DNA of 8,305 bases from an uncultured Bacteriovoracaceae bacterium (GCA_937952395.1 CALFYV010000120.1:1-8305); one strand, 5' to 3'. Shown: positions 1 to 6,594, counted from the first letter of the stretch. Numbers and translations: made by a program. The notes: a model not told the origin generated them from the sequence alone.

Positions 1-124
1 TTCCATGAGACAGGTGGAGATGTTTAAGTCTGTGCTTGATACTTATAAAATCCCTACTCTCATTCGCAAAACCAAGGGAGATGAGATACTGGCTGCTTGT
101 GGTCAGCTAAATACAGGACAATAA
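1..124 (+). CDS. rlmN: RlmN, 23S rRNA (adenine2503-C2)-methyltransferase, C-terminal fragment
   Basis: Only the last 40 codons are present, in the frame starting at base 2; the 5' part lies outside the window. The fragment ends RKTKGDEILAACGQLNTGQ and matches the conserved RlmN/Cfr C-terminus, (R)KT(R)GDDI-AACGQL. The Cys codon at 98-100 corresponds to the catalytic cysteine of E. coli RlmN (Cys355), which becomes methylated during the radical-SAM reaction. RlmN methylates C2 of A2503 in 23S rRNA at the peptidyl-transferase centre, and in E. coli also A37 of some tRNAs. The N-terminal CxxxCxxC cluster cannot be seen, so the alternative, Cfr, cannot be formally excluded, but the housekeeping enzyme is much more likely. 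The stop lies 5 bases from the stop of the convergent lipoprotein gene, so no terminator fits between them. Confidence 0.86.
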   Translation, partial: SMRQVEMFKSVLDTYKIPTLIRKTKGDEILAACGQLNTGQ

Positions 125-129
125 TATGT

Positions 130-441
130 CTATTTTACGCAAAGCCCTTCCATATGAAGTTTATTTGTCCAAGAGAAAAAGCCATGGCTTGTGGATAATC
201 TAGATGTAATGCCTTGAATCGTGCCATTCACGCATTGTGCTTCTAATTTACTTTTGGCATCTGCTACATACTGAGTTTCGGTAGTAAATCCTAAGATAAC
301 AAATTGTTCTGCGGTTGATTTGATAACTTTGCCAGAAGTGATTTTTTCGTAATCGCCAAAATCACTGATATTCACTAAGTGGACACTGTGAGTACAAGAA
401 ACTATAAAAAGTAAAAGTACGAAAGGTATAAGCTTAGTCAT
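130..441 (-). CDS. Small lipoprotein, third gene of a paralogous triplet
   Basis: 103 residues, function not recognised. The N-terminus MTKLIPFVLLLFIVSC is a lipoprotein signal peptide with Cys16 as the lipidated residue. The +2 residue is Thr, so outer-membrane sorting is expected. The mature part is short: a strand around residues 46-54 (QFVILGFTT), a helix 57-69, then a Cys70-x-N-G-x-I-x-G-I turn and a last strand ending GLC at Cys101. This core is shared with the two genes upstream. The two mature cysteines, 31 residues apart, probably form a disulfide. The ATG (441-439) overlaps the previous gene's end by 8 bases, and an AGGA lies 7 bases upstream at 449-452, so translational coupling is likely. 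Remote resemblance to TRL-type small lipoproteins is possible but unproven. Confidence 0.8.
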   Translation of the reverse strand: MTKLIPFVLLLFIVSCTHSVHLVNISDFGDYEKITSGKVIKSTAEQFVILGFTTETQYVADAKSKLEAQCVNGTIQGITSRLSTSHGFFSWTNKLHMEGLCVK

Positions 442-736
442 TGCAATATCCTGTCGCTGTTATTCTTTCTTTATAAAAAACAATAGGGAAGTAGGTAATC
501 AAAGTATCATTAGTCAAAATACCTTGAACTTTCCCGTTAGGACATTGAGCTGATAGTTGCTCAGTTAAATCATTCAAGTAGGTTGTCGAAAAGTTAAAAA
601 GAAAAATAATGTTATTGGTGACTTCTGCTTCCACAACTTTATTTCGCTTTTTGGGAATGGAAGTTTGGGAAACACTTCTCACCATAGCACATGAAGTTGT
701 TAATAAAAGTAGTAGTAATGCTGTTGATAATTTCAT
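434..736 (-). CDS. Small lipoprotein, middle gene of a paralogous triplet
   Basis: 100 residues, function not recognised. The signal MKLSTALLLLLLTTSC gives a lipobox (L-T-T-S-C) with Cys16, the same position as in both neighbours; +2 is Ala. The mature core has a strand NIIFLFNFSTT (42-52), a helix YLNDLTEQLSAQ (53-64), then Cys65-PNGKVQGI and a closing strand RITATGYC with Cys98. It aligns directly with the downstream paralogue: KLEAQCVNGTIQGI against QLSAQCPNGKVQGI. The ATG at 736-734 follows the previous stop by 6 bases. Its Shine-Dalgarno GAGGA lies inside the last codons and stop of that gene, so the three are one operon. The start is well supported because it sits exactly at the signal peptide. 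Confidence 0.82.
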   Translation of the reverse strand: MKLSTALLLLLLTTSCAMVRSVSQTSIPKKRNKVVEAEVTNNIIFLFNFSTTYLNDLTEQLSAQCPNGKVQGILTNDTLITYFPIVFYKERITATGYCND

Positions 737-742
737 TTTATC

Positions 743-1186
743 TTATCCTCTTGGTTTTGTTTTCTTCTTAAGGCAGTATCCTCTGACTTTCACAATTTCG
801 CCTGAAACGACAGGGTAAGAGTTAGTTTCTCTTATACTGGTCAGACCCGTGATTTTTCCTGAAGGGCATTTCTCATAAATTTGATAAAGTATGCCATCAG
901 CGTACGTATCTCCGCTCCAAACGGGTTTACCTGTTCGTGGTCCCATTTGGAAAAGGCCGATAATATCCGTGACTTGCTTGATTTCCTTTCCTGCTTTTTT
1001 ATCACGTAAAACCCCTTTGGCAATTGAACCAGCTTGTTGTAAATCAAATCCCACTTCGCTGACCATGACTTCAAAAGGAATCCGTACCGTATCCTTACTA
1101 TTATCGATATCGCTAACTTGAGTGTGATAGACATAGGCACAGCTAGTAAGAAAAGTGAGTAAGAAAATATTAATAAATTTTTTCAT
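743..1186 (-). CDS. Lipoprotein, first gene of a paralogous triplet
   Basis: 147 residues from the ATG at 1186-1184. The signal MKKFINIFLLTFLTSC has a lipobox Cys16 and Ala at +2. The frame is open 20 codons further to a TTG at 1246, but that would bury the signal peptide behind MTFCFKKNLINRYF..., and the TTG is itself the -35 box of the promoter described below, so the ATG is chosen. The protein carries the C-terminal core of its two neighbours (ILYQIYEKCPSGKITGLTS, Cys107, and IVKVRGYC, Cys138, 31 residues apart). It has about 40 extra residues before that core, including a Gly-rich loop GLFQMGPRTGKPVWSGDTY at 77-95. It ends in a basic tail KKKTKPRG not found in the others. Role unknown; a periplasm-facing outer-membrane lipoprotein is inferred. 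Confidence 0.82.
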   Translation of the reverse strand: MKKFINIFLLTFLTSCAYVYHTQVSDIDNSKDTVRIPFEVMVSEVGFDLQQAGSIAKGVLRDKKAGKEIKQVTDIIGLFQMGPRTGKPVWSGDTYADGILYQIYEKCPSGKITGLTSIRETNSYPVVSGEIVKVRGYCLKKKTKPRG

Positions 1187-1217
1187 TGGCAAAATCTCTT
1201 TCGTAAAATATCTATTA

Positions 1218-1246
1218 ATTAAGTTCTTTTTAAAACAGAATGTCAA
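1218..1246 (-). promoter_or_regulatory. Sigma70-type promoter of the lipoprotein operon
   Basis: On the minus strand a perfect -35 TTGACA (1246-1241) is followed by a 17-base spacer and a -10 CTTAAT (1223-1218, 4 of 6 to consensus). The predicted transcript starts near 1211, about 25 bases before the ATG at 1186, which is a normal leader. The promoter lies in the 81-base divergent gap (1187-1267) shared with the DUF3617 gene. That gene has a good AAAGG ribosome site at 1256-1260 but no clear promoter that I can name; any promoter for it must overlap this one. Confidence 0.6.
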
Positions 1247-1267
1247 ACTTTAAACAAAGGCTTTTAG

Positions 1268-1780
1268 ATGAAATTTTTAATGTTGTTTCTTTTGGTTTCC
1301 TTATCATATGCTGCCATTGATATTAATCCAGGTCTCTGGGAAGTGGAGATGAAAATCTCATCCGGTGGAAAAGAAATTGATCCTATGGCCGAGGTCAAAA
1401 AAGCCATGGCCAAAATGTCTCCTGAACAAAAAAAGCAAATGGAAGCTATGATGAAAAAAATGGGAAAAAAAGTTGAGCTAGGTGATTCGGGAGGTTTTAA
1501 AGTTTGCTATACAAAAGAGATGCTGGCCAAAGATGAAAATATAGCCAAACAAAAGAACAAGAAATGTAAAACCTCAGACTTAGTTCGTGCCGAGAATAAA
1601 ATTAAGATGAATTTTGAATGTGAGGATGGGACAAAGGGTACAGGTATTTGGACCATTATCGATAAAGAGTCTTATAAAGGTGATATGGATATGACTTCTG
1701 CTCAAGGCAAAAGTGGTAAAGTCATTTTTAATGGTAAGTTTAGTAAGAAAGATTGTGGAACTGTTAAACCAATTTTATAG
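1268..1780 (+). CDS. Exported DUF3617-family protein
   Basis: 170 residues. A Sec signal peptide MKFLMLFLLVSLSYA precedes AIDINPGLWEVEMKI; the GLWEV motif opening the mature protein is typical of DUF3617. Four cysteines (80 in KVCYT, 100, 118 in FECED, 163) are placed as in the family and probably form two periplasmic disulfides. Residues 36-67 form a predicted charged helix rich in methionine (seven Met, including MSPEQKKQMEAMMKKMG), a segment that I associate with many proteobacterial DUF3617 proteins. The family has no established biochemical function. The start is supported by AAAGG 7 bases upstream. The gene stands alone and is divergent from the lipoprotein operon. Its stop overlaps the end of the convergent 1775-3100 gene by 6 bases. 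Confidence 0.8.
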   Translation: MKFLMLFLLVSLSYAAIDINPGLWEVEMKISSGGKEIDPMAEVKKAMAKMSPEQKKQMEAMMKKMGKKVELGDSGGFKVCYTKEMLAKDENIAKQKNKKCKTSDLVRAENKIKMNFECEDGTKGTGIWTIIDKESYKGDMDMTSAQGKSGKVIFNGKFSKKDCGTVKPIL

Positions 1781-3100
1781 AGATTGAAAATCCTTAGGGT
1801 CAAAAATTTTATTACTTGCCCATTTTTTCCCTAAAAACTTAACGAGAACCTTTTTAACTTCTTTAGGTAAATTGTTTTTTTCATTTCCAGGAATAACGAT
1901 AAGTCCCTCGGGATTAATCCAAGCTTGTGGCCAATACCAATGGGAACCGTCTTCTAGAATGAGTGGAGGAAGAGCTGGGCCCTTGTAAGGAGGATAGTAT
2001 TTACTCGGGGGATTGCTCAAGCGTTCTAAGTATTGTGAGTAGAAAAAATCATAATATTTAGGGTTTTCTTCATAAAATTTTGTCAGATTTTTTATATCTT
2101 TGCCAACAGTAATTCGATCCCCGTGAACCTGTTCAATCTCAGAGTAGGCATTATGAAACTTATCAGAGTTCGGATCAATTTTAACCGTATTGACTGCCTT
2201 ATCAGCATCTTGAGGCGAATAAATATCCCAGAAGTAAATGACATAGGAGCCATCTTCTGCGAGCTCGGATACTTTGTAAGCTTGCATGACATGAATCCAT
2301 ATATTGCCATTGTTTAAGGCTTGAAAGAGAGGTCCTTCTACAGGCCTAGCTAACCAAAGAATTGGGTTATAATGAAGCTCATTAATTTGATAAGTTAAGC
2401 TCTTATAAAGTTCAAGAGATTCTTGTTTAGAGAAAGTCTCCTTTACACTTTTAAATATCCTGGCACCGAAGAAATTGACATTTCGCTCTGCCCATTTGAT
2501 AGCGATACGCTCTTTTAAATAATTTATTATCTTTGGGTCTGAATCAGAAAATTCATATAAATTTTTAAAATAAGGGATGATAATTGGCTTACGCTTAAGC
2601 ACTAAATCATCTATTAGTTTTCTGTAAAAATCAAACCACTCTTCGGGATAATTTGTTTTATCTGGAACTGAAAATCCAAAGAAATTATCAGGATCATAAT
2701 GGGCCAAGCGATTAAATGCGGTTTGAATAAAAGTATAACTATGACAATAACGAAAATTATTATCACAAAGAGGAGTTACGTCAGCATTACTAAAAGCAAA
2801 TTGATTATCAGTTGTTGGAATTCTTCTGTGTTCATTAATTTCAAAAACTTTTTTAAAGAGATCTTGTTGATTTCGACTAAACTCCTCTTGTTTTTTACGT
2901 AAAAAAATATGGTAATCATCTAATCTCATCCAGTGTTTTAGGCATTCATAGACTTCGATGGGAAAACGCATGGGATATTTCTTGGCCTGCCATATGGCCA
3001 ATTGCTTTTGAGTTTTGATCTCTTTAGGAATGAGAATATTTCCGTTTTGCGCCAGAAGATTGAATGAAAGTATGAGAAAAAAAATAGTAAATCTTATCAT
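1775..3100 (-). CDS. Large exported protein of unknown function, possible papain/C39-like fold
   Basis: 441 residues starting at an ATG directly before the signal peptide MIRFTIFFLILSFNLLAQ; no strong Shine-Dalgarno is visible, so the start rests on the signal peptide. I do not recognise a named family. Weak cues suggest a papain/C39-like fold: Cys119 in NNFRYCHSYTFIQ heading a helix (Cys112 is an alternative); a strand NPILWLARP (245-253); His270 in NIWIHVMQAYKV; and Asp292 in GSYVIYFWDIYSP. This resembles the family pattern of Cys at a helix start, then H-x-x-x-x-Y-x-V and D-x-x-x-P. Residues 170-180 (RKPIIIPYFKN) form another buried strand. The C-terminus is Pro/Tyr-rich (364-392, PPSKYYPPYKGPALPP then SHWYWPQAW). 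It has no operon partner. Confidence is high for an exported protein and modest for the fold. Confidence 0.78.
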   Translation of the reverse strand: MIRFTIFFLILSFNLLAQNGNILIPKEIKTQKQLAIWQAKKYPMRFPIEVYECLKHWMRLDDYHIFLRKKQEEFSRNQQDLFKKVFEINEHRRIPTTDNQFAFSNADVTPLCDNNFRYCHSYTFIQTAFNRLAHYDPDNFFGFSVPDKTNYPEEWFDFYRKLIDDLVLKRKPIIIPYFKNLYEFSDSDPKIINYLKERIAIKWAERNVNFFGARIFKSVKETFSKQESLELYKSLTYQINELHYNPILWLARPVEGPLFQALNNGNIWIHVMQAYKVSELAEDGSYVIYFWDIYSPQDADKAVNTVKIDPNSDKFHNAYSEIEQVHGDRITVGKDIKNLTKFYEENPKYYDFFYSQYLERLSNPPSKYYPPYKGPALPPLILEDGSHWYWPQAWINPEGLIVIPGNEKNNLPKEVKKVLVKFLGKKWASNKIFDPKDFQSL

Positions 3101-3155
3101 AATCTAGACATAAACGAAGAGAAGAAGGATGAATAGCTAAATGGAAAAAAATACA

Positions 3156-3200
3156 TATAAAATCAGAGTGTTAGCTTGATTTTGTAGCAAAGAGAATCAA
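3156..3200 (+). promoter_or_regulatory. Weak promoter candidate and inverted repeat before the ABC-F gene
   Basis: The 119-base divergent gap 3101-3219 must hold promoters for both flanking genes, but no strong one is visible. On the + strand TATAAA at 3156-3161 is 5 of 6 to a -10 box, with no recognisable -35 in front. It would give a leader of roughly 50 bases. Inside that leader is a short inverted repeat, TTGATT (3176-3181) and AATCAA (3195-3200), with a 13-base spacer, which could be an operator half-site pair or chance. The ribosome site of the ABC-F gene is AGGA at 3209-3212. Confidence 0.2.
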
Positions 3201-3219
3201 AGTGGGTTAGGATGCGCTC

Positions 3220-5031
3220 ATGATTCAAGTCAATAATGTAACCAAAAGTTTTGGGGCACAAACCCTATTTGAAGATATTTCGTTTATTATCGGTCGTAAT
3301 GAGAAGATTGGTTTAATAGGACGTAACGGTTCAGGTAAATCCACACTTTTTAAAATGATTTTAAAGGAAATATCCTATGATTCAGGTGAGATCAAAATTC
3401 CTAATAATTATAAAATTGCAGCACTTGAGCAGCATATTCACTTCACCAAAGCGACTGTCTTAGAAGAATGTATTCAAGCGTTAGGTCCTGATGAACAGTA
3501 CGATCATTATAAGGCAGAGAAGATTCTTTTTGGTTTGGGTTTCACCGATGAAGATATGGGGCGAGCCCCTTCTGAATTTTCTGGTGGTTATCAAATAAGA
3601 ATTAATTTAACTAAGTGCTTGCTCGCCAATCCCAATTTACTCCTTCTAGATGAGCCAACTAACTATCTAGATATTGTGAGTTTACGTTGGCTGCGTAAAT
3701 TTTTAAAAAACTATCAAGGTGAGGTTATTATCATCACTCACGATAGAGAGTTTATGGATAGTGTAGTGACACATATCATTGGTTTTAATCGCAAAAAATT
3801 AAAAAAAATAGAAGGCACATCAAAAAAATATCACGAGCAGTTGGCAATGGAAGATGAGCTTTTTGAACAGACAAGAGTTAAGCAAGAAGCCAAGAAGAAG
3901 GAGTTGCAGCAGTTTGTTGATCGTTTTAAGGCCAAGGCTTCAAAGGCTGCTCAAGCACAATCAAGAATGAAGCAGCTAGAGAAGATGGGAACCATGGAGA
4001 AATTAGCGACTGAACGTTCCATGGGACTTAAGTTTCAATATGAAAAATGTCCTGGAAAAACTTTAATGGAGCTTAATAATTTAAGTTTTTCTTATACAGG
4101 TAAAGCTCAAGATCATTTATTTGAAAAAATCAATTTTAAGATTGATCGCAAAGACAGAATTGGAATTATTGGCAAAAACGGAAAAGGTAAATCCACATTA
4201 TTAAATGTTATAGGCGAAGAATTTAAACCCACGGTTGGTTCCATTTCTCATCATCCTAATTTAAGGCGAGGGCATTTTGGTCAAACAAATATTCAACGTT
4301 TAAATTTAAAGAACAATATCATTCAAGAGATTGTGGAAAGTAATCCGACTTTAACCAATACACAGGTCAGGCAGATTTGTGGCAGTATGATGTTTATTGG
4401 AGAGTTAGCAGAAAAAAAAGTAGAAGTACTCTCTGGTGGTGAACGCTCCCGTGTGCTCTTAGGCAAAATCTTAGCACATAAAACCAATTTGCTATTATTA
4501 GATGAACCCACCAATCATCTCGATATGGAATCAGTAGAAGTTTTAACCAGTGAATTAAAAGCTTATGAAGGTGCGGTGGTTTTAGTTACCCATAATGAAA
4601 TGATGCTCAGGAAATTAGTTAATAAACTTATTATTTTTCAAAATGGTGGAGCTGAATTTTTCTTGGGAACTTATGATGAATTTATTGAAAAGATTGGCTG
4701 GGAAGAAGAGGAGCAGGGAAGCAAAAAGAAAAAAGCTTCTACTGGAAAAGAAAATAGAAAAGAGAAAGCACAAACTCAAGCTCAAAAGAATAAACTTCTA
4801 AAACCTTTGAAAAAAGAAATTAGAGAATGCGAGGAGCTTATTACTGAATTAGAAAATAAACTAGTCAAACTCAATATGAATTTAATTACGGCTTCAGAAA
4901 CTGGGAATGCTCCTCAGATTGAAGAGTATTCAATCGAGATTGCTCGGGCCAATCGTGCGATTGAACAAGCTTTTGATCAGCTTGAAGCCAAGACTTCTGA
5001 GCTAGAAGAGCTTGAAAGTGAATCTTCTTAA
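3220..5031 (+). CDS. ABC-F family ATPase, YheS/YdiF-type ribosome-associated factor
   Basis: 603 residues, two ATP-binding domains in one chain with no membrane segments, so a cytosolic ABC-F protein and not a transporter. NBD1 has Walker A GRNGSGKS (34-41), signature SGGYQ (121-125), Walker B with Glu145 (LLLDEPTNYLD) and switch His174. NBD2 has Walker A GKNGKGKS (318-325), signature LSGGE (404-408), Glu429 and His458. The linker 232-256 (FVDRFKAKASKAAQAQSR...) is the ABC-F P-site tRNA interaction motif and, from memory, closely resembles E. coli YheS (YIDRFRAKATKAKQAQSR). There is no EttA-style arm insertion. Residues 491-603 are a Lys/Glu-rich linker plus a C-terminal coiled coil as in YheS, YdiF and Uup. 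Such proteins bind the E site and relieve stalled or poorly positioned peptidyl-tRNA. The NBD2 switch reads VTHNE rather than the usual SHDR. AGGA lies 7 bases before the ATG. An antibiotic-resistance role is less likely than housekeeping. Confidence 0.93.
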   Translation: MIQVNNVTKSFGAQTLFEDISFIIGRNEKIGLIGRNGSGKSTLFKMILKEISYDSGEIKIPNNYKIAALEQHIHFTKATVLEECIQALGPDEQYDHYKAEKILFGLGFTDEDMGRAPSEFSGGYQIRINLTKCLLANPNLLLLDEPTNYLDIVSLRWLRKFLKNYQGEVIIITHDREFMDSVVTHIIGFNRKKLKKIEGTSKKYHEQLAMEDELFEQTRVKQEAKKKELQQFVDRFKAKASKAAQAQSRMKQLEKMGTMEKLATERSMGLKFQYEKCPGKTLMELNNLSFSYTGKAQDHLFEKINFKIDRKDRIGIIGKNGKGKSTLLNVIGEEFKPTVGSISHHPNLRRGHFGQTNIQRLNLKNNIIQEIVESNPTLTNTQVRQICGSMMFIGELAEKKVEVLSGGERSRVLLGKILAHKTNLLLLDEPTNHLDMESVEVLTSELKAYEGAVVLVTHNEMMLRKLVNKLIIFQNGGAEFFLGTYDEFIEKIGWEEEEQGSKKKKASTGKENRKEKAQTQAQKNKLLKPLKKEIRECEELITELENKLVKLNMNLITASETGNAPQIEEYSIEIARANRAIEQAFDQLEAKTSELEELESESS

Positions 5032-5744
5032 ATTGAAATAGTATAATTAGTGTAGAGACTATCAAATTGAGCAAAGTTTTTTAGTTTCTCGTTATCTACC
5101 CCACCACCTACAATTCGTTTTCCAAAGCTAAGTTGATGAGTTTGAGCAACTGCCCATTGTAATTCGAGTTGAGAATCATAAGCCGAACCCTGACTAGCTG
5201 CTAAAGCATCGGTATAACTGTAGATACTTAGACGAGGTATTATCTGCCATTTAATGCCAAAGCCAATTAAAGGAACTGGCCCAACATTGGAAAAAGAATC
5301 TTTTAAGCCAGCTTGTTCTACAGATAGTTTAGCATCTCTAATTTTTAAAATAGGTCCGAGCCATAGTGTTAAATTCTTATAAGGTTCAAATGTTCTGAGC
5401 GCTCCTAATCGATAAGAGTTGAAACGGTAGCGAACAGTTGTGGCTTGTCCGCTAGTAAAAGCGGTCGAATGAAAAGTAAAATTACTGGTGGAGATAAAGT
5501 CATACTTAAGCGATAGGGGAGCAATTAAAAAGCTTACAAGCCATTTCTCAGAGCATTGATATCGCCCTGAAAGTCTCATGATAGTTGAAGTATTACCTTC
5601 AGGAAGATTAACTCGATTCGAATCGAGATTTGGTTTTTGAAAGTAGTTGAAATTAGTCTTTGCTTGAGCAATTTCTAGAGTTAAGTTATTGGCCCAACAC
5701 GTTTGTGAAAATAAAATAAGAAAAAAAATGACTTTTAATTTCAT
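5028..5744 (-). CDS. Outer-membrane beta-barrel protein, GGxDN-NFA type
   Basis: 238 residues. The signal peptide MKLKVIFFLILFSQTCWA is followed by alternating hydrophobic strands separated by short turns, consistent with a small outer-membrane barrel of perhaps 8-10 strands. Recognisable strands include NLTLWLGPILKIRDAKL (124-140), VPLIGFGIKWQI (157-168), RLSIYSYTDAL (171-181) and SQLELQWAV (191-199). The stretch DALAASQGSAYD, then GKRIVGGGVDNEKLKNFA and a terminal strand, is a pattern I recall from conserved but unnamed barrel proteins of about 220-250 residues in other proteobacteria (a D-x-L-A-x-x-Q-G motif, then GG-x-DN-x-x-x-NFA). No function is established. Its ATG is 4 bases after the previous stop and there is no strong ribosome site, so it is probably coupled to that gene. 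The stop overlaps the ABC-F gene's stop by 4 bases. Confidence 0.78.
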   Translation of the reverse strand: MKLKVIFFLILFSQTCWANNLTLEIAQAKTNFNYFQKPNLDSNRVNLPEGNTSTIMRLSGRYQCSEKWLVSFLIAPLSLKYDFISTSNFTFHSTAFTSGQATTVRYRFNSYRLGALRTFEPYKNLTLWLGPILKIRDAKLSVEQAGLKDSFSNVGPVPLIGFGIKWQIIPRLSIYSYTDALAASQGSAYDSQLELQWAVAQTHQLSFGKRIVGGGVDNEKLKNFAQFDSLYTNYTISI

Positions 5745-5748
5745 AAAT

Positions 5749-6561
5749 CTACAAAATTCTCATTGAAATCCATAGGTTTAATTGCATGGATTTTGTGTTG
5801 AAATTATCTTCCTCTAGTAATGTTAGTATAGGTTCTAAAGTCAGGCGAGAGTTTATTTGATAACTAAGCATTAAGTTTAATGAATCTTCATTTTCAATAA
5901 TAAACTTATAATTACTATTTGCTACACCATTAATTTGGTAAAAAATCATAGTATTAAAATTATCAGAGAAAGTGTATTTTATTCTTGGTGCTGCAAAGTA
6001 AGAAACTCTATTATTCTCATTATTAGTCGAGCGGTTATAAAATAATAAACGTGCCCATAGCCAAGTCCCAATTTCCCAGTTGTAACTAATTCTATAATTT
6101 AGGTCATTAAACCCACCTGGGTTAAAAATAAGTCCATCTTCTTTTGTACTTTCTGTTCGAAGCAAAGGAATAATACTGTTGACGCCTCCTGCAAATCGAA
6201 AATTTCCCGATTCATACCATTTAGTAACCACTCCAAAAACCGGGTTATCCCAATCAAAGCTACGATTGTCTTCAGGGTTGTAAGTCATGACAAATCTAGG
6301 ATTGGCGACAAAGTATGTGTCTTTGGTCATTTTCCATTGAAAGCTAACCTGATTCCACTGATTAAGACTGTCACCTTCGCTTTGATCAAGATTTTCTAAG
6401 TTTTTTATCTTGGGTCCTGTTAAAATACTAAAAAAATTTATTCGTTCTGGTGCAAGTTGTTCATAGGACGGTACTTTGGGTCTGTAGTTAGTTGTTGAAA
6501 ATTGGACTTCTTTATTTTCTTGGGCCGATAAAGAGCAAATAAGGAGGAAAATATAGAGCAA
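5749..6561 (-). CDS. Putative outer-membrane beta-barrel protein with TTG start
   Basis: 270 residues, family not recognised. After a short hydrophobic leader (MLYIFLLICSLSAQ) the protein is rich in Asn, Tyr, Trp and Phe with amphipathic strands of about 9-12 residues. Examples are NQVSFQWKMT (70-79), YFVANPRFVMTYN (83-95), DLNYRISYNWEIG (153-165), WLWARLLFYNRS (167-178), FNTMIFYQINGVA (202-214), LNLMLSYQIN (228-237) and a final LNLWISMRIL. This fits an outer-membrane barrel of about 10-12 strands. TTG at 6561-6559 is the only usable start: the frame is open just 11 codons further, to a TAG at 6597-6595, with no ATG, GTG or TTG. The leader lacks a basic residue, which is unusual. It is first in an operon with the 5028-5744 barrel, 4 bases downstream, so the two may act together. 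Confidence 0.75.
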   Translation of the reverse strand: MLYIFLLICSLSAQENKEVQFSTTNYRPKVPSYEQLAPERINFFSILTGPKIKNLENLDQSEGDSLNQWNQVSFQWKMTKDTYFVANPRFVMTYNPEDNRSFDWDNPVFGVVTKWYESGNFRFAGGVNSIIPLLRTESTKEDGLIFNPGGFNDLNYRISYNWEIGTWLWARLLFYNRSTNNENNRVSYFAAPRIKYTFSDNFNTMIFYQINGVANSNYKFIIENEDSLNLMLSYQINSRLTLEPILTLLEEDNFNTKSMQLNLWISMRIL

Positions 6562-6594
6562 GTTACCCCCAAGTAGGAAAAACCAAACTTTATA
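6562..6594 (-). promoter_or_regulatory. Unusual ribosome site and possible -10 box of the barrel operon
   Basis: On the minus strand GGGGGT (6570-6565) sits 3 bases before the TTG start. It can pair fully with the CCUCCA part of the anti-Shine-Dalgarno if one G-U pair is allowed, and it is the only purine-rich site that can serve this TTG. TATAAA (6594-6589) is a plausible -10 box without a good -35. It would give a leader of about 20 bases. Confidence 0.35.

Noticed and set aside
179..190. Perfect 12-base palindrome AAGCCATGGCTT
   Set aside because: It lies inside the third lipoprotein gene's coding region, has no loop and no U tract, and is not repeated elsewhere in the window; probably chance.
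841..1140. 99-codon minus-strand frame inside the first lipoprotein gene
   Set aside because: It is a shadow in another frame of the well supported lipoprotein; it starts inside that gene and shows no ribosome site or plausible protein features.
3176..3200. TTGATT/AATCAA inverted repeat as a defined operator
   Set aside because: Six-base arms in AT-rich DNA are expected by chance; it is mentioned within the weak promoter entry but not called as a site.
3220..5031. ABC transporter
   Set aside because: Two ATPase domains in one chain, the ABC-F linker motif and no membrane segments or permease neighbour point to a ribosomal ABC-F factor.
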